In this document: one piece after another, positions 33,530 to 47,490 of the stretch | Layout: each line of letters starts with the position of its first letter | Numbering within the stretch: the first letter of the stretch is position 1 | DNA from: Micropterix aruncella | Lineage: Eukaryota; Arthropoda; Insecta; Lepidoptera; Micropterigidae | DNA: 64,000 nt | Direction: 5' to 3' | NCBI GenBank assembly: GCA_944548615.1 | Contig: OX155980.1 | Location: 38,828,284-38,892,283, forward strand | Notes under the pieces: generated by a model | Told to the model about the DNA's origin: nothing | The model's input: only the letters and a program-made list of their open reading frames with translations | The model's database searches: none | Program-made: the position numbers and the translations under genes

Positions 33530-33690
33530 AAACTTAGAGTTCATAGAGTTTTTGGGACCTTTGCAAGGCTTTTGATATGGTATCACATACAATGATATTA
33601 TAGAAACAAGAAATTGGTGTTCTCGAGTAGACATTTCAATAGTTAATTAAAGTCGACTTACTAGTAGTTTACTTGGCGTAAGTCTAAATT
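33530..33690 (+). pseudogene. Small LINE RT fragment
   Basis: A frame reads F-x-DLCKAFDMVSHTMIL-like, the RT block that carries the first catalytic Asp, followed by degenerate sequence. It is short and eroded, so the clade is not assignable. Confidence 0.45.
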
Positions 33691-34379
33691 GTAAAATGTT
33701 TCCGGAATTTATATTTATTTATCAGGGATGGGGAACCTTTTTTAGGCTTTACTCCAAAACATATTGGTTTAAATAATAGTATTTCCTTGAACGGACATGG
33801 TTTTGAATTGGGGGGTTGAGGTGCCTATCTGCCGCAGGAGAAAAAATTGAATGATATTAGTTGTGAATTATCTATTTTATTGCATCTTTAAAAAGATTTA
33901 TGTAGAAACGTTTGTGCTATTTTTTGTGTAACGGGGGTGGATTTGAACTCCATAACCCCCTCCTTATATAGTCGACAATGGAGTGGTTTGTCGTTCCTGA
34001 CGAATGCAAAAAAATTAAAGTTCTAAAAAGGGTTTATTTATCATGTGCCTAGCAACCATGTATCACATGATATAATACAATATATACTACGTTTTTTTAA
34101 ATATTTGAAACAGCGATGAGAATTGACAATTTTTGATGTCAGAGAAGTCAGAATCGTGGTGTTTACTCCCAAGTTTTGCATTATATTTTCTTTGTTACGA
34201 AACACTAATGTCTGTATTTATATTATATCCTTTGGCTCGATGTAACCCGAAATTTGCATTCTTTTATTAGTCCAAAAAAATAGAACAGTAGCTATCTGTT
34301 ATACGAACTTTATTAGTAATTGGATTTTAAATATTTTGAACAACCTTATTTATCAAAAAAATAAATCACGCATTTTCTG
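33691..34379. other. Unassigned DNA
   Basis: AT-rich, nothing recognised. Confidence 0.4.
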
Positions 34380-34990
34380 GCATTAGGGCGTGGCGTGTGC
34401 GGGCGAGACGTCACTGATAAGCCACAGGACGTAGAGAGATGGGAAACATCGAAAGTTTACGGTCCTTTAATTTATATGTTTGCGAGCGAGTATAAGAATG
34501 AGAGATAGCCGCTGGTAAAATGGCAGCCAAAACGTAGTTTAATTGTTGTGGAGGGTGCACACTTTACACTATAATGGCTATTATGAAGTTGTCGTTGAAA
34601 AGGACAGTGCAATGCAGCAAGCTAGCGCTGTCCGGCCTGCAGCTCGAAATCGGAACTTCCTCGCGGAGATTAGCCGACCGTGTCGCGAACAAAGACACCC
34701 ACAACAATGGCGACATTCAAAATGAGAGCTTATTAATAAACGAGCAATAAAAAAACAGGGCTCTCCGTAGAGTCGGACTCTTTCTCTCGTCTCTTTCGCC
34801 CGCGAGATCGCACGTCGCCGCGTCCCACTCTTTCGCTCGCTGGGAACACGCGTTTTTCTACAATGGCACCGGGAATTCGTAACGGCGGCGGCGGCGATAT
34901 TTCAAGCTGAATTGGTGTGATTTCCACATAACTCATTACGTTACGCGTTGTCCGTCGGCTGATGCTTTCGCGCCTAACAAACATGGAAAA
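34380..34990. other. CpG- and GC-rich segment of unknown role
   Basis: About 600 bases with many more G, C and CpG than the flanks. It contains TCT/CTTTC-rich and CGG-rich stretches (34775-34850, 34880-34900) and several short open frames, including a plus-strand 58-codon frame with a basic N-terminus at 34574-34750 and a minus-strand 83-codon frame at 34733-34984. The composition would fit an exon-1/promoter region of a host gene or a GC-rich transposon relic. No domain is recognised and I make no gene call. Confidence 0.4.
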
Positions 34991-36396
<1,406 letters not shown>

Positions 36397-36418
36397 AATT
36401 TACACCCTTAAAATATCT

Positions 36419-36874
<456 letters not shown>

Positions 36875-37045
36875 AAGAGTAACACCACTGTACTGGATCC
36901 AGAAGCATTGTAGTTTAGACACGCCAGTATTAACGTTGCCGCTGCGGAGAGAAATGTCTGAGCCGTTATCAGTTGTCCAGAAAAGACTTGTGTCGGACGT
37001 GCTTCTTATACGTCGACATGCAACGGATAGTCCAGACGGTAGGGG
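36875..37045 (+). repeat. Interspersed repeat, family X, copy 2
   Basis: Matches the reverse complement of 230-440 in the same block order, including TTATACGTCGACATGCAA and CAGACGGTA. Its right border abuts the foldback at 37043. Confidence 0.6.
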
Positions 37046-37254
37046 GAAGTCCTCTAACGCCGGACGGCACCTAGCGTCGGACACTAATTGTATCTCGACA
37101 AATCGCGACGCGATCAATACAAAGACGTAGGAAAAGGAAAAGTGTACGCATCCCCGCACCCTTTTCACCCGTGTCTGTATCGATCGCGCCGCGACTTTTC
37201 GAGATACTATTAGTGTCCGACGCTAGGTGCCGTCCGGCGTCAGCGGACTTCCTT
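37043..37254. repeat. Foldback with 78-bp arms
   Basis: 37043-37120 and 37177-37254 are inverted copies with about 90% identity around a 56-bp centre. The longest exact block contains GCCGGACGGCACCTAGCGTC and continues to CGGACACTAAT. The arms are GC-rich relative to the flanks. Confidence 0.85.
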
Positions 37255-39074
37255 CTACATACTTACATTATGGTCTATAATAATGCCTCTTATAATCGAT
37301 TCTTCGGACATGCTACATTCTAGCAAGATTAAGTGACGGCTTTCGGCGTTCTCGCAGTTTTGACACTTCATACATTATGACGTATGGCGCAGCGTCTTCA
37401 TGAAACCATGTCTTTGTTTGGCTATTATTGCAGCTAGGGAGATCGTAATTTAAGGAGTCCACGTATACATTTATTTGACGGTGTATCCCTCTTATCATCA
37501 TTCATATCATGGCATTCCGGAGTGATCTATACGACAGTGTCTCTACTTTCATGAAAAACCGCCAATTTATTATCTCCACTGACTCGAACGAGCGCGCCCT
37601 GATTTTCTCCGCCCTCCATACGCTCCAACAGATATCCATCTAAATAAAAGGGCTTTAGAAAAAAAATGTTTAATGCATAAATCGCGCATGATGAATATAC
37701 TCATCCCCGCGCCTGAATTTCCTTGCCCAGAAGAGCTCGCCTGTCTGAACGAACACTTCAAAGGCAAACTCCGCTGTTTATTTTCCTTCGCCATACATCA
37801 GTCCGAATCAATATTTACCGAGTTCGCCTCTTTTGTCTTCGGAAATTTTGTAACTGACAAAATCGCACACAAGCACGCACTTCATTATTCCGAGCTGTTT
37901 TGTAGAGGAGCGAGCGCTGTAAGCGTCATAGATACCTTGAGAAAGTACTTATGTGTATAAGCTTTGTGACTGTTTTATCTCGGGAAGAAACAACCGATTT
38001 TTACGTACGTGCATCGAGATAAAAGTTATACAAGGAGAATCAGCAGAGTGCAATCAGCAGATTGACTCTGAAGAAATATACATATTATCAAGTGGCTCAC
38101 AACGAAAAGTAAAAGCCAGTGCGATAAAATGGGTGACTCACATTCTGACTCAAGCCACATTTGTTACTTGATACTTGACAATAAATAATATTATGTAACA
38201 AAGTTATTATTATGTAACAAATGTAAGTTGTTATGTATTATCAAGAAACAAATGTAAGTTGAATATTTTTAAAACAAAAAAAAATATAATATAATATTAA
38301 ATAATTAGAGGTACAATTTTATATGTGCGTAAAAAGGAACTTTTTAACCTACTTAATTTATTGGTAAATTATTTTTTTTTATAGATTTATTTATTTACCT
38401 ATTTATATATTTAAACATTTTTTAATATATATTTAACATTAGACATTTATTTATATATTTACCTTATATTTTTTAGAAATTTGATAAGCGATCGGAATAA
38501 AAAATAAAAAAAGTTTAGTTACTATGTCATAAATACTATAACCCTAGAACAGATAAAGTATCTAGTGGGGAGATAAAATTCACACAAATGTAATCTTATC
38601 TGCTTCGCAAAAAAAGTTGTGAAAAATGATATTGTTTATACCTTTGTTTTTGGCCAAATCTATTTTTTTGTATTGGATAATTTCATAAAATAAAAAATAA
38701 ATAAAAATAATATAATTGTCACATGTAAAATTTACATATATTCATTAGTGTTAATTTAATAATTACTTATTTGATTGACATGTTTTAAATGCATTAAAAA
38801 TGTGTTAAAATTTGTATTGCTCTCAGTCTTGAATATGTATTGTTCTCAGTCATGAACTCTCCTTCTCTATCATCTGCTGAGAGAGAGAGGCAGCTATTAT
38901 TTTCATATTTGTGTCTGTAAGTAATGACCTGGCGAGTAGACGCACGAGCGGCTAGCGGCGCCATCCAACGAGTCAGTCAGTAATTAATTGCTGCCGCGTT
39001 AGTTGGCTAACCCCGATATCTGAGGATAGTGATCCGCCAAGCGGTAACCTTACGAGCATGACTATATTGGCGTA
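37255..39074. other. Mostly unassigned DNA
   Basis: A 95-codon plus-strand frame (37673-37960) has ordinary composition (Phe, Cys and His present) but matches nothing I know. 38280-38500 is very AT-rich. A ~24-bp unit GTATTG(C/T)TCTCAGTC is repeated at about 38814-38858. No gene is supported. Confidence 0.4.
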
Positions 39075-39130
39075 ATATACAGATTTACGAGTGCAACAAA
39101 ATAAGTATAGATATTTCCGTTTCACCGTTC
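39075..39130 (+). repeat. Short dispersed repeat matching 500-556
   Basis: Shares AGATTTACGAGTGCAACA and the following ~35 bases with 500-556. Confidence 0.5.
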
Positions 39131-39149
39131 GTAATTATTATTGTGATCT

Positions 39150-39730
39150 TTGTATGGTCCATCCTGGATATAGGCCTCCTCCAATATCTTCCAAGTTCGA
39201 CGATCTTGAGCCCTCTTAATTCAGTCTCGTCTGCCGTGTCGTCTGACATCATATGTACACCCAGCGCGCAGGTGGATGGCGTCGATGTCTGGATTCATAT
39301 TCAGACGTCGTCTGCATTCGAGCATTTTTCTGGCCCACCAACTTTGATCCATTTTGGCAGTGTCCAGCCCACCTCAACGTGAAACGTGACATGGTTTCCA
39401 CCGCGTCTTTAACTCTTGTCTTGCTTCGGATCCATTTGTGTGTTTTCGGTCAATAAGGCTGATTCCGAACATCATTCGTTCCATTGCTCTTTGCGCAACT
39501 CTAATATTTTCGTCTGACTGTTGGGTAAGAGTCATTGTCTTCGATCCGTAAGTAAAGAAAGGCAAGACAAATTGCTCGAAAACTTTTATTGGAAGTTCTG
39601 GGCGCATTATGTTCTAATTGATTCCAAAAGCTTTCCGGGCTCGGTAAATCTGCCTTTCGATCTCTTTCGTTTGGTTTCTGCCACCCAGCGCGATTTTGTG
39701 TCCTTGATAAATATTGTCTTACGACTTAGA
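39150..39730 (-). pseudogene. RTE-type LINE ORF2 C-terminal relic 1
   Basis: On the minus strand: a YQGHKIALGGRNQTKEIERQ block near 39700 (the YLG-x-I / E-I-x-R-R-I block), RARKAFGI, then PIKVFEQFVLPFFTYGSKTM, AQRAMERMMFGISLIDRK, then after a frame change RWAGH and the terminal part with GLKIVELGRYWRR-like and GGLYPGWTIQR, corresponding to the conserved EAYVQQW end of RTE proteins. There are several frameshifts and no 5' part. The same clade, with the same QRAMERAM block, recurs at 41692-41780 and 43210-43760. Confidence 0.75.
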
Positions 39731-40439
39731 CAAGTAATGAATAGTAGATACTGCTCTATTTGCAGGGTTGTTCATCTCAAGATATTCAGTTTCAATTCAA
39801 ACATTACAACCTTTAAAAGTATGTTTTTCTGTGTATAACAAAGTCTCGTTAGCGGAAATCCGTATTCTAGTAATAGGCCGTATTTCTAGTTCTTTTTTGC
39901 ATTTGTCCAAGACCTTGACGCTTTTAAATTTGGAATCCACTATTGATCTTCGTCATCGCCGAAACGCTTTGCAGATAAACCGAAAATAGGTCGGTGCCAA
40001 AGACAATTTGGCCCATTTATTATAACAAACTTATGAGATCATTCTCTTCAAGAGGAGAGACAATTGAGGCGTAGACTTTACAAATGTACTAAGTACCAAA
40101 ATCACTAAAGCGAAAAATGAATCTGTATGGAAGTTAGCCATAGTTGAAATTGTAATAAAGACGAAGAAATAATAATAATAGCTTTGGCAAATATAGACAC
40201 GTTTAAATGTTTAAAAAGTCATTCGGCGTCAACTGCCCAGATTTAGCTATTTATTTGTATTATTAATAGATTTAAACATTTTTTTTGGTTATTTAGTGTT
40301 TTTTGCCATTAGGTGGTTATAAATCCGGGGTCCAATAAACATAAACTGATTTGGCCAAAGCTTGTTTTTATTCACGGAGCCTCACTAAAAATGCGGCTAT
40401 CACCCATAGTTCTATCATGTTTTTTATTACTACAAAAGT
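39731..40439. other. Unassigned DNA
   Basis: Nothing recognised. Confidence 0.4.
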
Positions 40440-40990
40440 GGGTTTGTAGCAGCATACTTTGTCTTTTACATACAATTGTCATAGCTAGGACTTGAAATTC
40501 CTCAAATTATACTTCAGTGAGGGTAGCTATAAGGTTTTTAAGAAATCATTTTTATGCTAATTTTCTGTGTTACTTCAAGCAGATGCAATATGGTTTTAGC
40601 ATAGCAGTTAATTATGGAGTGAGTGAGAGCATAGTATGTCGGTCTAAACGTTTTGGGACGTTACATATGTAGGCGAGCCTACGAACACGTTTACTTAATT
40701 CTGAAATATGTTCTTCCCATCGTAGATTTTTGTTAATAATATTCCTAGTTATTTCCTAATCAAACTAATGAAACATATTTCCCAAATCGCGAATATTGTC
40801 TACATTGTTTAACGATACACCATTTATATTATAGTTAAGTTCAATTGTATTACGGTTTCTATAAAATGGAACAAAATAATATTTATCTATATTTAAGACC
40901 ATATTGTTCTCAAAGCCCTACGCAAAAAGTGAATCGTGTAGATTAGATAATTTGTACAGTAGATTACTAACTGAGTGAAAAGCCATCCAA
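40440..40990 (-). pseudogene. CR1-like LINE RT C-terminal relic
   Basis: Minus-strand frames give NIDKYYFVPFYRNRNTIELN, NVDNIRDLG, INKNLRWEEHISELSKRVRR, LAYICNVPKRLD and KPYSYP. These follow the order of the corresponding region in the intact LINE at 10116-13082 (KTKYMTF, IKYLGIFID, LRWHKEID, LRKLIYVFKNI, KPYRYP). Multiple stops. Same broad clade but a much older copy. Confidence 0.68.
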
Positions 40991-41239
40991 ACCTTTATAA
41001 TTAGGCATTGGCTACCTGGGAAAAACATTTTATATGTTTAATTCTCGGATATTCAGACTTTTTTCTAATGGTTTATGATTGCATGTACGCGAAATCATTA
41101 ACATCTCTACATTATACATACATCTCCGCAAAACCAGCGATAAGTGTGAGGTGCTAAACGACATTATACTCCTTCTTTATCACGATCTAACCGGCTTGGT
41201 CGGCCTATAGATCTGGGGGAATATAATTTCATGGCCTCT

Positions 41240-41371
41240 CTACACGTTGATCAACGCTTGGCTGCATCGCCTATGTCTCTATCGCTCTTTTCCATACATT
41301 TTTCACACTTGACGAGTGGTGCCGACTCGCGTCCATCTTAGCGATGCGGCCAAGCATTGGTCAACGTGTAG
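41240..41371. repeat. Inverted repeat, 31-bp arms
   Basis: 41240-41270 (CTACACGTTGATCAACGCTT on) and 41341-41371 pair at 28 of 31 positions, with 70 bases between. Confidence 0.8.
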
Positions 41372-41491
41372 ATGAGGTATTACTAGATGCGGGATTTGTG
41401 CTCCGGCGTCCCTTTTTATTTCGGAAGATCTCCCAGTCTCATTTTTTATGAGCCTTAAAAATGATTCCTCAGGTCGGTCGAGCTGGTTTTT

Positions 41492-41691
41492 NNNNNNNNN
41501 NNNNNNNNNNNNNNNNNNNNNNNNNNNNNNNNNNNNNNNNNNNNNNNNNNNNNNNNNNNNNNNNNNNNNNNNNNNNNNNNNNNNNNNNNNNNNNNNNNNN
41601 NNNNNNNNNNNNNNNNNNNNNNNNNNNNNNNNNNNNNNNNNNNNNNNNNNNNNNNNNNNNNNNNNNNNNNNNNNNNNNNNNNNNNNNNNNN
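41492..41691. other. Assembly gap, 200 N
   Basis: Exactly 200 unknown bases, probably a fixed-size placeholder, so true distance and content are unknown. Frames drawn across it are meaningless. Confidence 0.99.
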
Positions 41692-41780
41692 TCCCCAGAG
41701 ATATTCCGAGCATAGCTCTTTGTATACCTCGTTGACCAACTTTAAATAACGTCTTCAGCCATTGCAGTGTACCAGATTTG
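41692..41780 (-). pseudogene. RTE-type LINE fragment at gap edge
   Basis: Minus-strand GQRGIQRAMLGISLG matches the conserved QRAMERAMLGISL block of RTE ORF2 and runs straight into the gap. The sequence on the other side of the gap does not continue it recognisably. Confidence 0.6.
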
Positions 41781-43209
41781 AATATGTTGCGAAGTTTTCT
41801 AAACACTGCCCATTAAGACACGTAGCCACAAAATTGGAGTCACATATAACTTAGTATTATATCAGTATATTTACTTATATTTGAAAAACTGTTATGGAAG
41901 CAGAAACACGGCATTTTGCACACAATAAAAGTTTCATTACCAGTCAATCACAATTTTAATAATACGGCACAAGACTCATTTTACATATACATGGAACTCC
42001 GCTCTACGTGAACATACAAAGTAACAAACATAGACAAGTGATAATTATGTCTTACAAAAGTAGGCACCGCTTATGTTTCTTGGCCATTACTTATAAAACC
42101 TCATCAGGTGTTACGTCTATATCATAATGAATCTCCTGTTTTCATTCCCTGTTTCATTCTTCTGTTTTATTTTTTAAATAGGCTTTTTTCATCAGCGTCC
42201 AAACCTTGACGACATATTTTAAAATAGTTTGCACCTGGCTTTTGCAAGGCAAATACAACTATTTGTCGCTACTGACTGGACTAATGGATTGTTAGTATTT
42301 TATGAATAGTCCTACTGGAATGATAGCGGTCTCTAGGTAGGTATTACCGCTGTGCCTTCAGGAATTTACACGTCAATTATTATGACGTTTCTCGTGTGTA
42401 ATGTATTGATTGACCTGTAAGCGTATGACATTCCGTAGCTGCGGTACATACTAAGACCTGTCGAGTCGAATATCGAAGCAATTTCGTAATAATAACACCT
42501 TCTTGGAGTGCAGTCTGCAATCAGTTTCAATTATCAACTGCAATCATGTAATCAAATTATTAAACAAAAAAAAAATCATAGGTAACAGAGCATTAAAAAC
42601 ATTGGTCTGTATATATGTATATACCACAAACAGATACCCAAACAAATCAAGAAATGCTATGAATTTCATATCTATCGATGCTACCCAAAATCTGGTTTCC
42701 TCGTATAAAATAAAATCGGTCCGTATAAAACTCCGCATGCAATAAGATCAGTCGATAAAATAAAACTTAAAACCAGAATAATCTAATGGGTGTGTCTATA
42801 AAAACTACCACCAACTACTAGGAAATCAACGTTATTTGTGTTACGACACAATGTAGAATGACCGGTGCCCTGTTCAAGGTCATATTTCTCGGTCGAAACA
42901 GGTTTTTCGAAAAGACGGTTGGCGTCCAACGCTCATTTTTGTTTGTCTTTCGGTAACGGTCGCTTGATTTTGCCGCGTGGGCGCCGCTAACAATTTTGAC
43001 ACCGGTTTTGAGCCATCGGTTAATATGTTTGATCCCGGCCATAGAAACCTGTACTGTGTACACGCTATAATAATAAACATAGGATTTTTAAAAAAAACGG
43101 GCTCATCGTTAGTTTGCTCATTCAGACCTACTCCTTTCCTCATACCTCCCTGCAGAGGGTAAACGTGGACCACTGGAGACAAAGTAAGGCAGAAAATAGA
43201 TTTTGGAAG
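41781..43209. other. Unassigned DNA
   Basis: AT-rich to about 42790, then a more balanced stretch with a 100-codon minus-strand frame (42880-43182) that I do not recognise. Confidence 0.4.
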
Positions 43210-43770
43210 CGTATGAAAATTTTCAGACGCGTGGGATTGACTTGGGCGGCCTTTGTAAACCTTGTATACATCCTGAGAAACCCAGCGATGCCCATCAACC
43301 TAAAGCGGAAAGTTTATGAGTCATGCGTTCTCTTAGTAGCAACGTACGGCCTTGAAACAGTGGCTCTAACGTAGAGCAGTGCCAACCGTCTCAGAATATG
43401 CTAAAGAGCCATGGAGAAAGCAATGGTGGACATCAGTCTTCGCGACAGAGTAGGCAATGAGGAGATACGAAGGCGCACAGGGGTGATAGACGTATTAAAA
43501 CGTATCGTCAGGCTGAAGTGGGGCTGGGCAGGTCACGTCGCAAGGCCGGATGACGCGAGGTGACCGAAGAGGCTCGTTCAGTGGAGACCAAGAACCACAA
43601 AGTTAGGCGTAGGGAGACCGCAACTACGACGGCTGGACGACATCAGATAAGCAGCAGGTACGAACTGGCTGTTGGCAGCAGCTGGCAGACAGACATGGAA
43701 GAAGAAAGAAGAGGCCTACGTCCAGGAGTGGACTAAACCAGGCTGAGGAAGAAGAAGAATATAAAAATTT
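43210..43770 (+). pseudogene. RTE-type LINE ORF2 3' end, relic 2
   Basis: Plus-strand frames: RRVGLTWAAFVNLVYILRN, INLKRKVYESCVLLVATYGL, ETVALT-stop, RAMEKAMVDISLRDRV, GNEEIRRRTGVIDVLKRIVR, LKWGWAGHVARPDD, VQWRPRTTKLGVGRPQLRRL, DDIR-stop and EEAYVQEWTKPG, then GAAGAAGAAGAATAT-type tail. This is the canonical C-terminus of insect RTE elements in the right order, with in-frame stops but few indels, so it is younger than the copy at 39150-39730. It is truncated 5' of about 43210. Confidence 0.85.
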
Positions 43771-44957
43771 ACAAATTCACAATATAATTGTTGCTTCTCT
43801 CACACCAACATAAGATTCTGGCCATTTGCTATAATATCTACAATATTATTTCTTGACTGACTACGAAATTGCCACGAACATAACGCGAATTTTCAACTTA
43901 TCCATAATTGTACACACGAACATATCTGAGCACAATAACAAACAATATAACGACAAATGAATAACTGATTTTGAAAGAGGAAAACGTACTTTCAATTAAC
44001 ATTTATTTGACTTTGATATGCTAACGCAAAATGGTTTTAAATGACCAGTGTGAAAAAAATGGCGATTACATTAGATAAGGACCTAATATTATTATATACA
44101 CTTTTATTGCATTTTCTCCTTTCTTTTGGAATATGTGTGGATCGCGGCGGTGGTTAGGAGAAATTAACCATGAAAAGCGGAATCTCTTGTGCTTTGCTCC
44201 AGCCTGGCGCCGCGGCGTCGTCTTTTTGCGGCAATCGCAGCCGGAATTGCCACAGAAAAAAGTAGCTATAGGAGGGTATCAACCGAGGCGAGCCGGCGAG
44301 AAAGCTTTGAGCACAGTCTACTAATATGCCACTCGCATCCAAACACACGTATTTCCTTTTGAGTATATATTGCAAACTAACGCAGAAATCGCAGTAACAA
44401 ACGGAGAAATAGAATAAGAAAGTATTTTTTTTTTAATAATACGTTCACAGTGCGTAGCTGGTTACGAGATCGCGTCTTATAGTTATGGCTCCCGTTATTT
44501 ATGTAAAAAACTGCAATCTTATTATTTACGAGTATCGCTAACTCCATATGGCTAGTATCTTCAGATCCCCAAAGAACTGTATGGCGAAGTCGTCTTAAGG
44601 TACGCCAGCAATAGGTTCGCATGGCCCGTATCTTTATGACTAGGATTTAATCCCGGTCAGTAGCATTATATAACATTAAAATTATATAATTTAATTTTCA
44701 AATCTAAATATGCCTAGTCTGATATATAAATAAATATATAATACTCCAATAAATACAATACAAATTCAACAATCCCATAAAATGTTAAAAGAAATTATCT
44801 AAAGGAATAAAAATAAATAGTAATTGCTTTAAATAATTGTATCTTGTGATATTCTTATCTCATTTTAAAATATTCTGGGTTCCTCAATTTTCCTTAAACG
44901 ATCTAGAAGAAAATTAATCAAATATATTTTGCTTAATAATATAAATATACGATATTT
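43771..44957. other. Unassigned DNA
   Basis: 44130-44320 is locally GC-richer with short frames on both strands and no known domain. Confidence 0.4.
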
Positions 44958-45550
44958 TTAAGCTATTGCATAGCTTTTATCGCGGGCCTAGGCCAGCGCG
45001 GCGACCGAATGAAGAAATTTCTTGACGAAAATTAATGATTTTAAACTGATAATTACGTCTAAACGAGTACTGCTTTCGATTCGAAAAAAATATATGTTAA
45101 ACAAGAATATTTTCCTAATATTCTTAGCTTTGAATATTTTAGATTTTGTTTATATTACATAGTGTAATTAATTTGTGAAATTAGGTCTAACCGAACACAA
45201 AAACGACTACTACGCAAATACTATCTGGCGTATTATTATGAAACCTTCACCATTTTAAAGATAATTTAATTTATCTATCTTTTTATCTACGATTTTTTTC
45301 GAATAATCCGGTTTTTTTGCTTTATCGAATAAAAAATTCGTGCGCGGCGCATAATCGGAAGACGTTTAAATTATTCTGAATCATTTGCTACCGCAGCCGC
45401 AAATGAATCGGAATAATTTCAACGTTTTCCGATAGAGCGTAGTTATCTGATATCAGAAAAAAATTAAATAATTATAATTGCATAAGTTGTTAAAAATGCT
45501 ATGCAATAGCTTTACCGCGGCAGTCCCCGAGTGCCACACGTATTTTTTTA
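44958..45550 (+). mobile_element. Element Z, single full-length copy
   Basis: About 590 bp. It begins TTAAGCTATTGCATAGC, then TTTTATCGCGGGCCTAGG. Near the 3' end, AAAAATGCTATGCAATAGCTT is the inverted form of the start, followed by a one-sided tail with ACCGCGGCAGTCCCCGAGTG and CCACACGTATTTTTTTA. The central hairpin is at 45347-45440. No coding sequence. It serves as reference for the array at 25033-27420. The class is unknown; the inverted ends suggest a DNA element, but the extra tail outside them is atypical. Confidence 0.85.
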
Positions 45551-46754
45551 TTTTATTTCTCTGGCGCCGCTAGGTTGGCTCTTATTTTCACTTATGTGCC
45601 TTACTTATAAGTCTCACTTATAAGTCTCGCAGAAGTGATGACCCTATGCATTTCGTGCAACATCCGAGGTATCAGTCAAACGAAGTTGGTGTGTTAGATA
45701 GACTTTGTTTCGAGTAATGGAGATAGATTTTTTGTAACAATGATTGTGACCTCTTTTACTGCGTGGGAAACTGCACAGTTTCCGCTTAGAAAAACCACTA
45801 GCCGACCGGCAAGTTAACATCTCCGGACAGTTTGGCGATGGACTTTTCTTTTAGCATGATGATCAACGATGAAAATTTGAGCGATGATAGTCTGTAATCT
45901 TAATTATAAACCACATAGCTAGGCTTGGAGCATGTCCAAGGTAGATAACATTATTTTTGGCTTGAAGTATGTTAGTAAGTATAGTAGGTGTTTGTATATT
46001 AGTATTGCTGAAATGTATTGTTGCTATAAATCAATGAAAACAATATATAGGTAAGTTAGCAAATACGATATTATAACCATTAAATTAAAAAGAAAATAAT
46101 CATTCAAATAAAAATGATAAAAATGACAACCTAATATTAAACATTATTTAAACTAAGACTAATTCGACTATATAATACAATAAAATATTTAGCAATAATA
46201 AAATTCTTACCCTAATATCGGATAAATAAGCGGAAAAAATATATAAATGTGTGATCACACCAAAAATAACATCAAAATGAGAATGAATATTAACCGCAAT
46301 TATCAACTAAATAATTATCTTTAATATGTTTTTTATATATTATTAGCCATTTTTTAAATATATGTTTCCCATATCGTTCGGCTGTAATGTTTTTCGGAAA
46401 GGCGTTAAAGAATCTTGAGGCGGAAAATCAAATGTGATTTTCTTGTCGTTGATCGAAGTCTTCGAATCTCCAGTCGAAAGGAAATGATTTTGACATTTTT
46501 GCATTTTCAGTAGATCATCTGAAGATATGGAGAATGATAGTGTACCTATTATGGTTAAATGTTAAATCCATGCCTGCGTCAAAATCAGAAGATCACAATA
46601 ATCAGCGAGCTCCTGAAACATTACCAGCAGGTTATCCATAGATGTGATTATTAAGATTTCTAATATTTAATCAGAGCATTCTAAGTAAGTAATCCCGCAA
46701 CAGTAGCCGTATGCAAGTTCTAACATCCTAACGTATGACTCATCGCGCGGGTTA
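45551..46754. other. Unassigned DNA
   Basis: A short direct repeat CTTATAAGTCTCA/G occurs at about 45605-45630. Otherwise nothing recognised. Confidence 0.4.
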
Positions 46755-47490
46755 TCTATACTAATATCATAAAGAAGTAATGTTTGTATGTTTGTAAGTT
46801 TGTATGTAGGGGGTAATCTCCAAAACTACTCATCCGATTTCAAAATGAGTGCTACAGGCTATATTTTATTGTGATAAATATTGGTTTTCAATACGAAATC
46901 ATGATATTTGTCAATGAAGTCGGAGAAAAATAAGCTGGTGAGTTGCTTTATCGGCGTTCGCTGATGAAACGGTTTTATATATGTTATAATAATATATTAC
47001 AAAAACTTCGACCTCAGAGAGATCTATAAAGAAGACAGCGACAGCGTATATCCAAGTTTTATATTTAAGCTACAATAACTGCTTTTATGTCTCAAAAAAA
47101 TAAGAAAAATATGGAGGCAGTGTTTGTGTAATCTATTATCACGGGTGATTAATAAAGATAAAATTAGCTATTTACTGTATGTTTTTAGGTGGTATATTAT
47201 AACTTAATTAAAGATATTATGAAATAAGTAAAGTCTGCAAGCACCCCGAAATACTTAACAGGCGGCGGCGGTGGCTGCTGGCCCAGCAATGTAAGCGTAC
47301 AGCGGAAGGCAGCGCGGGTGGCGTGGAACAAGACGCGTACGTCTACGATATAGGTAGTGTGCATCTGAGGGGGAGGGGGGACGTCTTGCACTATATATCT
47401 AAAGTTAGGCAGGCAAATAAACGCCACCCTACTTAAATTTACAAATCGATTCGAATCTTTACGCGAAGCGAAGCCGCGGGCAACAGCTAG
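46755..47490 (+). mobile_element. Non-autonomous Helitron 2
   Basis: Starts TCTATACTAATATCATAAAG after A and ends GAAGCCGCGGGCAACAGCTAG before T, with a GC-rich CCGCGG motif about ten bases from the end. The 5' start and 3' end match the widespread insect Helitron consensus as I know it, including TTTGTATGTTTGTAAGTTTG and the CCAAAACTACTCATCCGATT block. The interior includes a GC-rich patch (47260-47390) with no protein domain. Confidence 0.88.

Noticed and set aside
37673..37960. 95-codon host gene candidate
   Set aside because: No recognisable domain, splice context or conservation evidence; overlaps an opposite frame of similar length.
41303..41806. Frames spanning the N gap
   Set aside because: The central part is unknown sequence, and only the piece at 41692-41780 has a recognisable RTE block.
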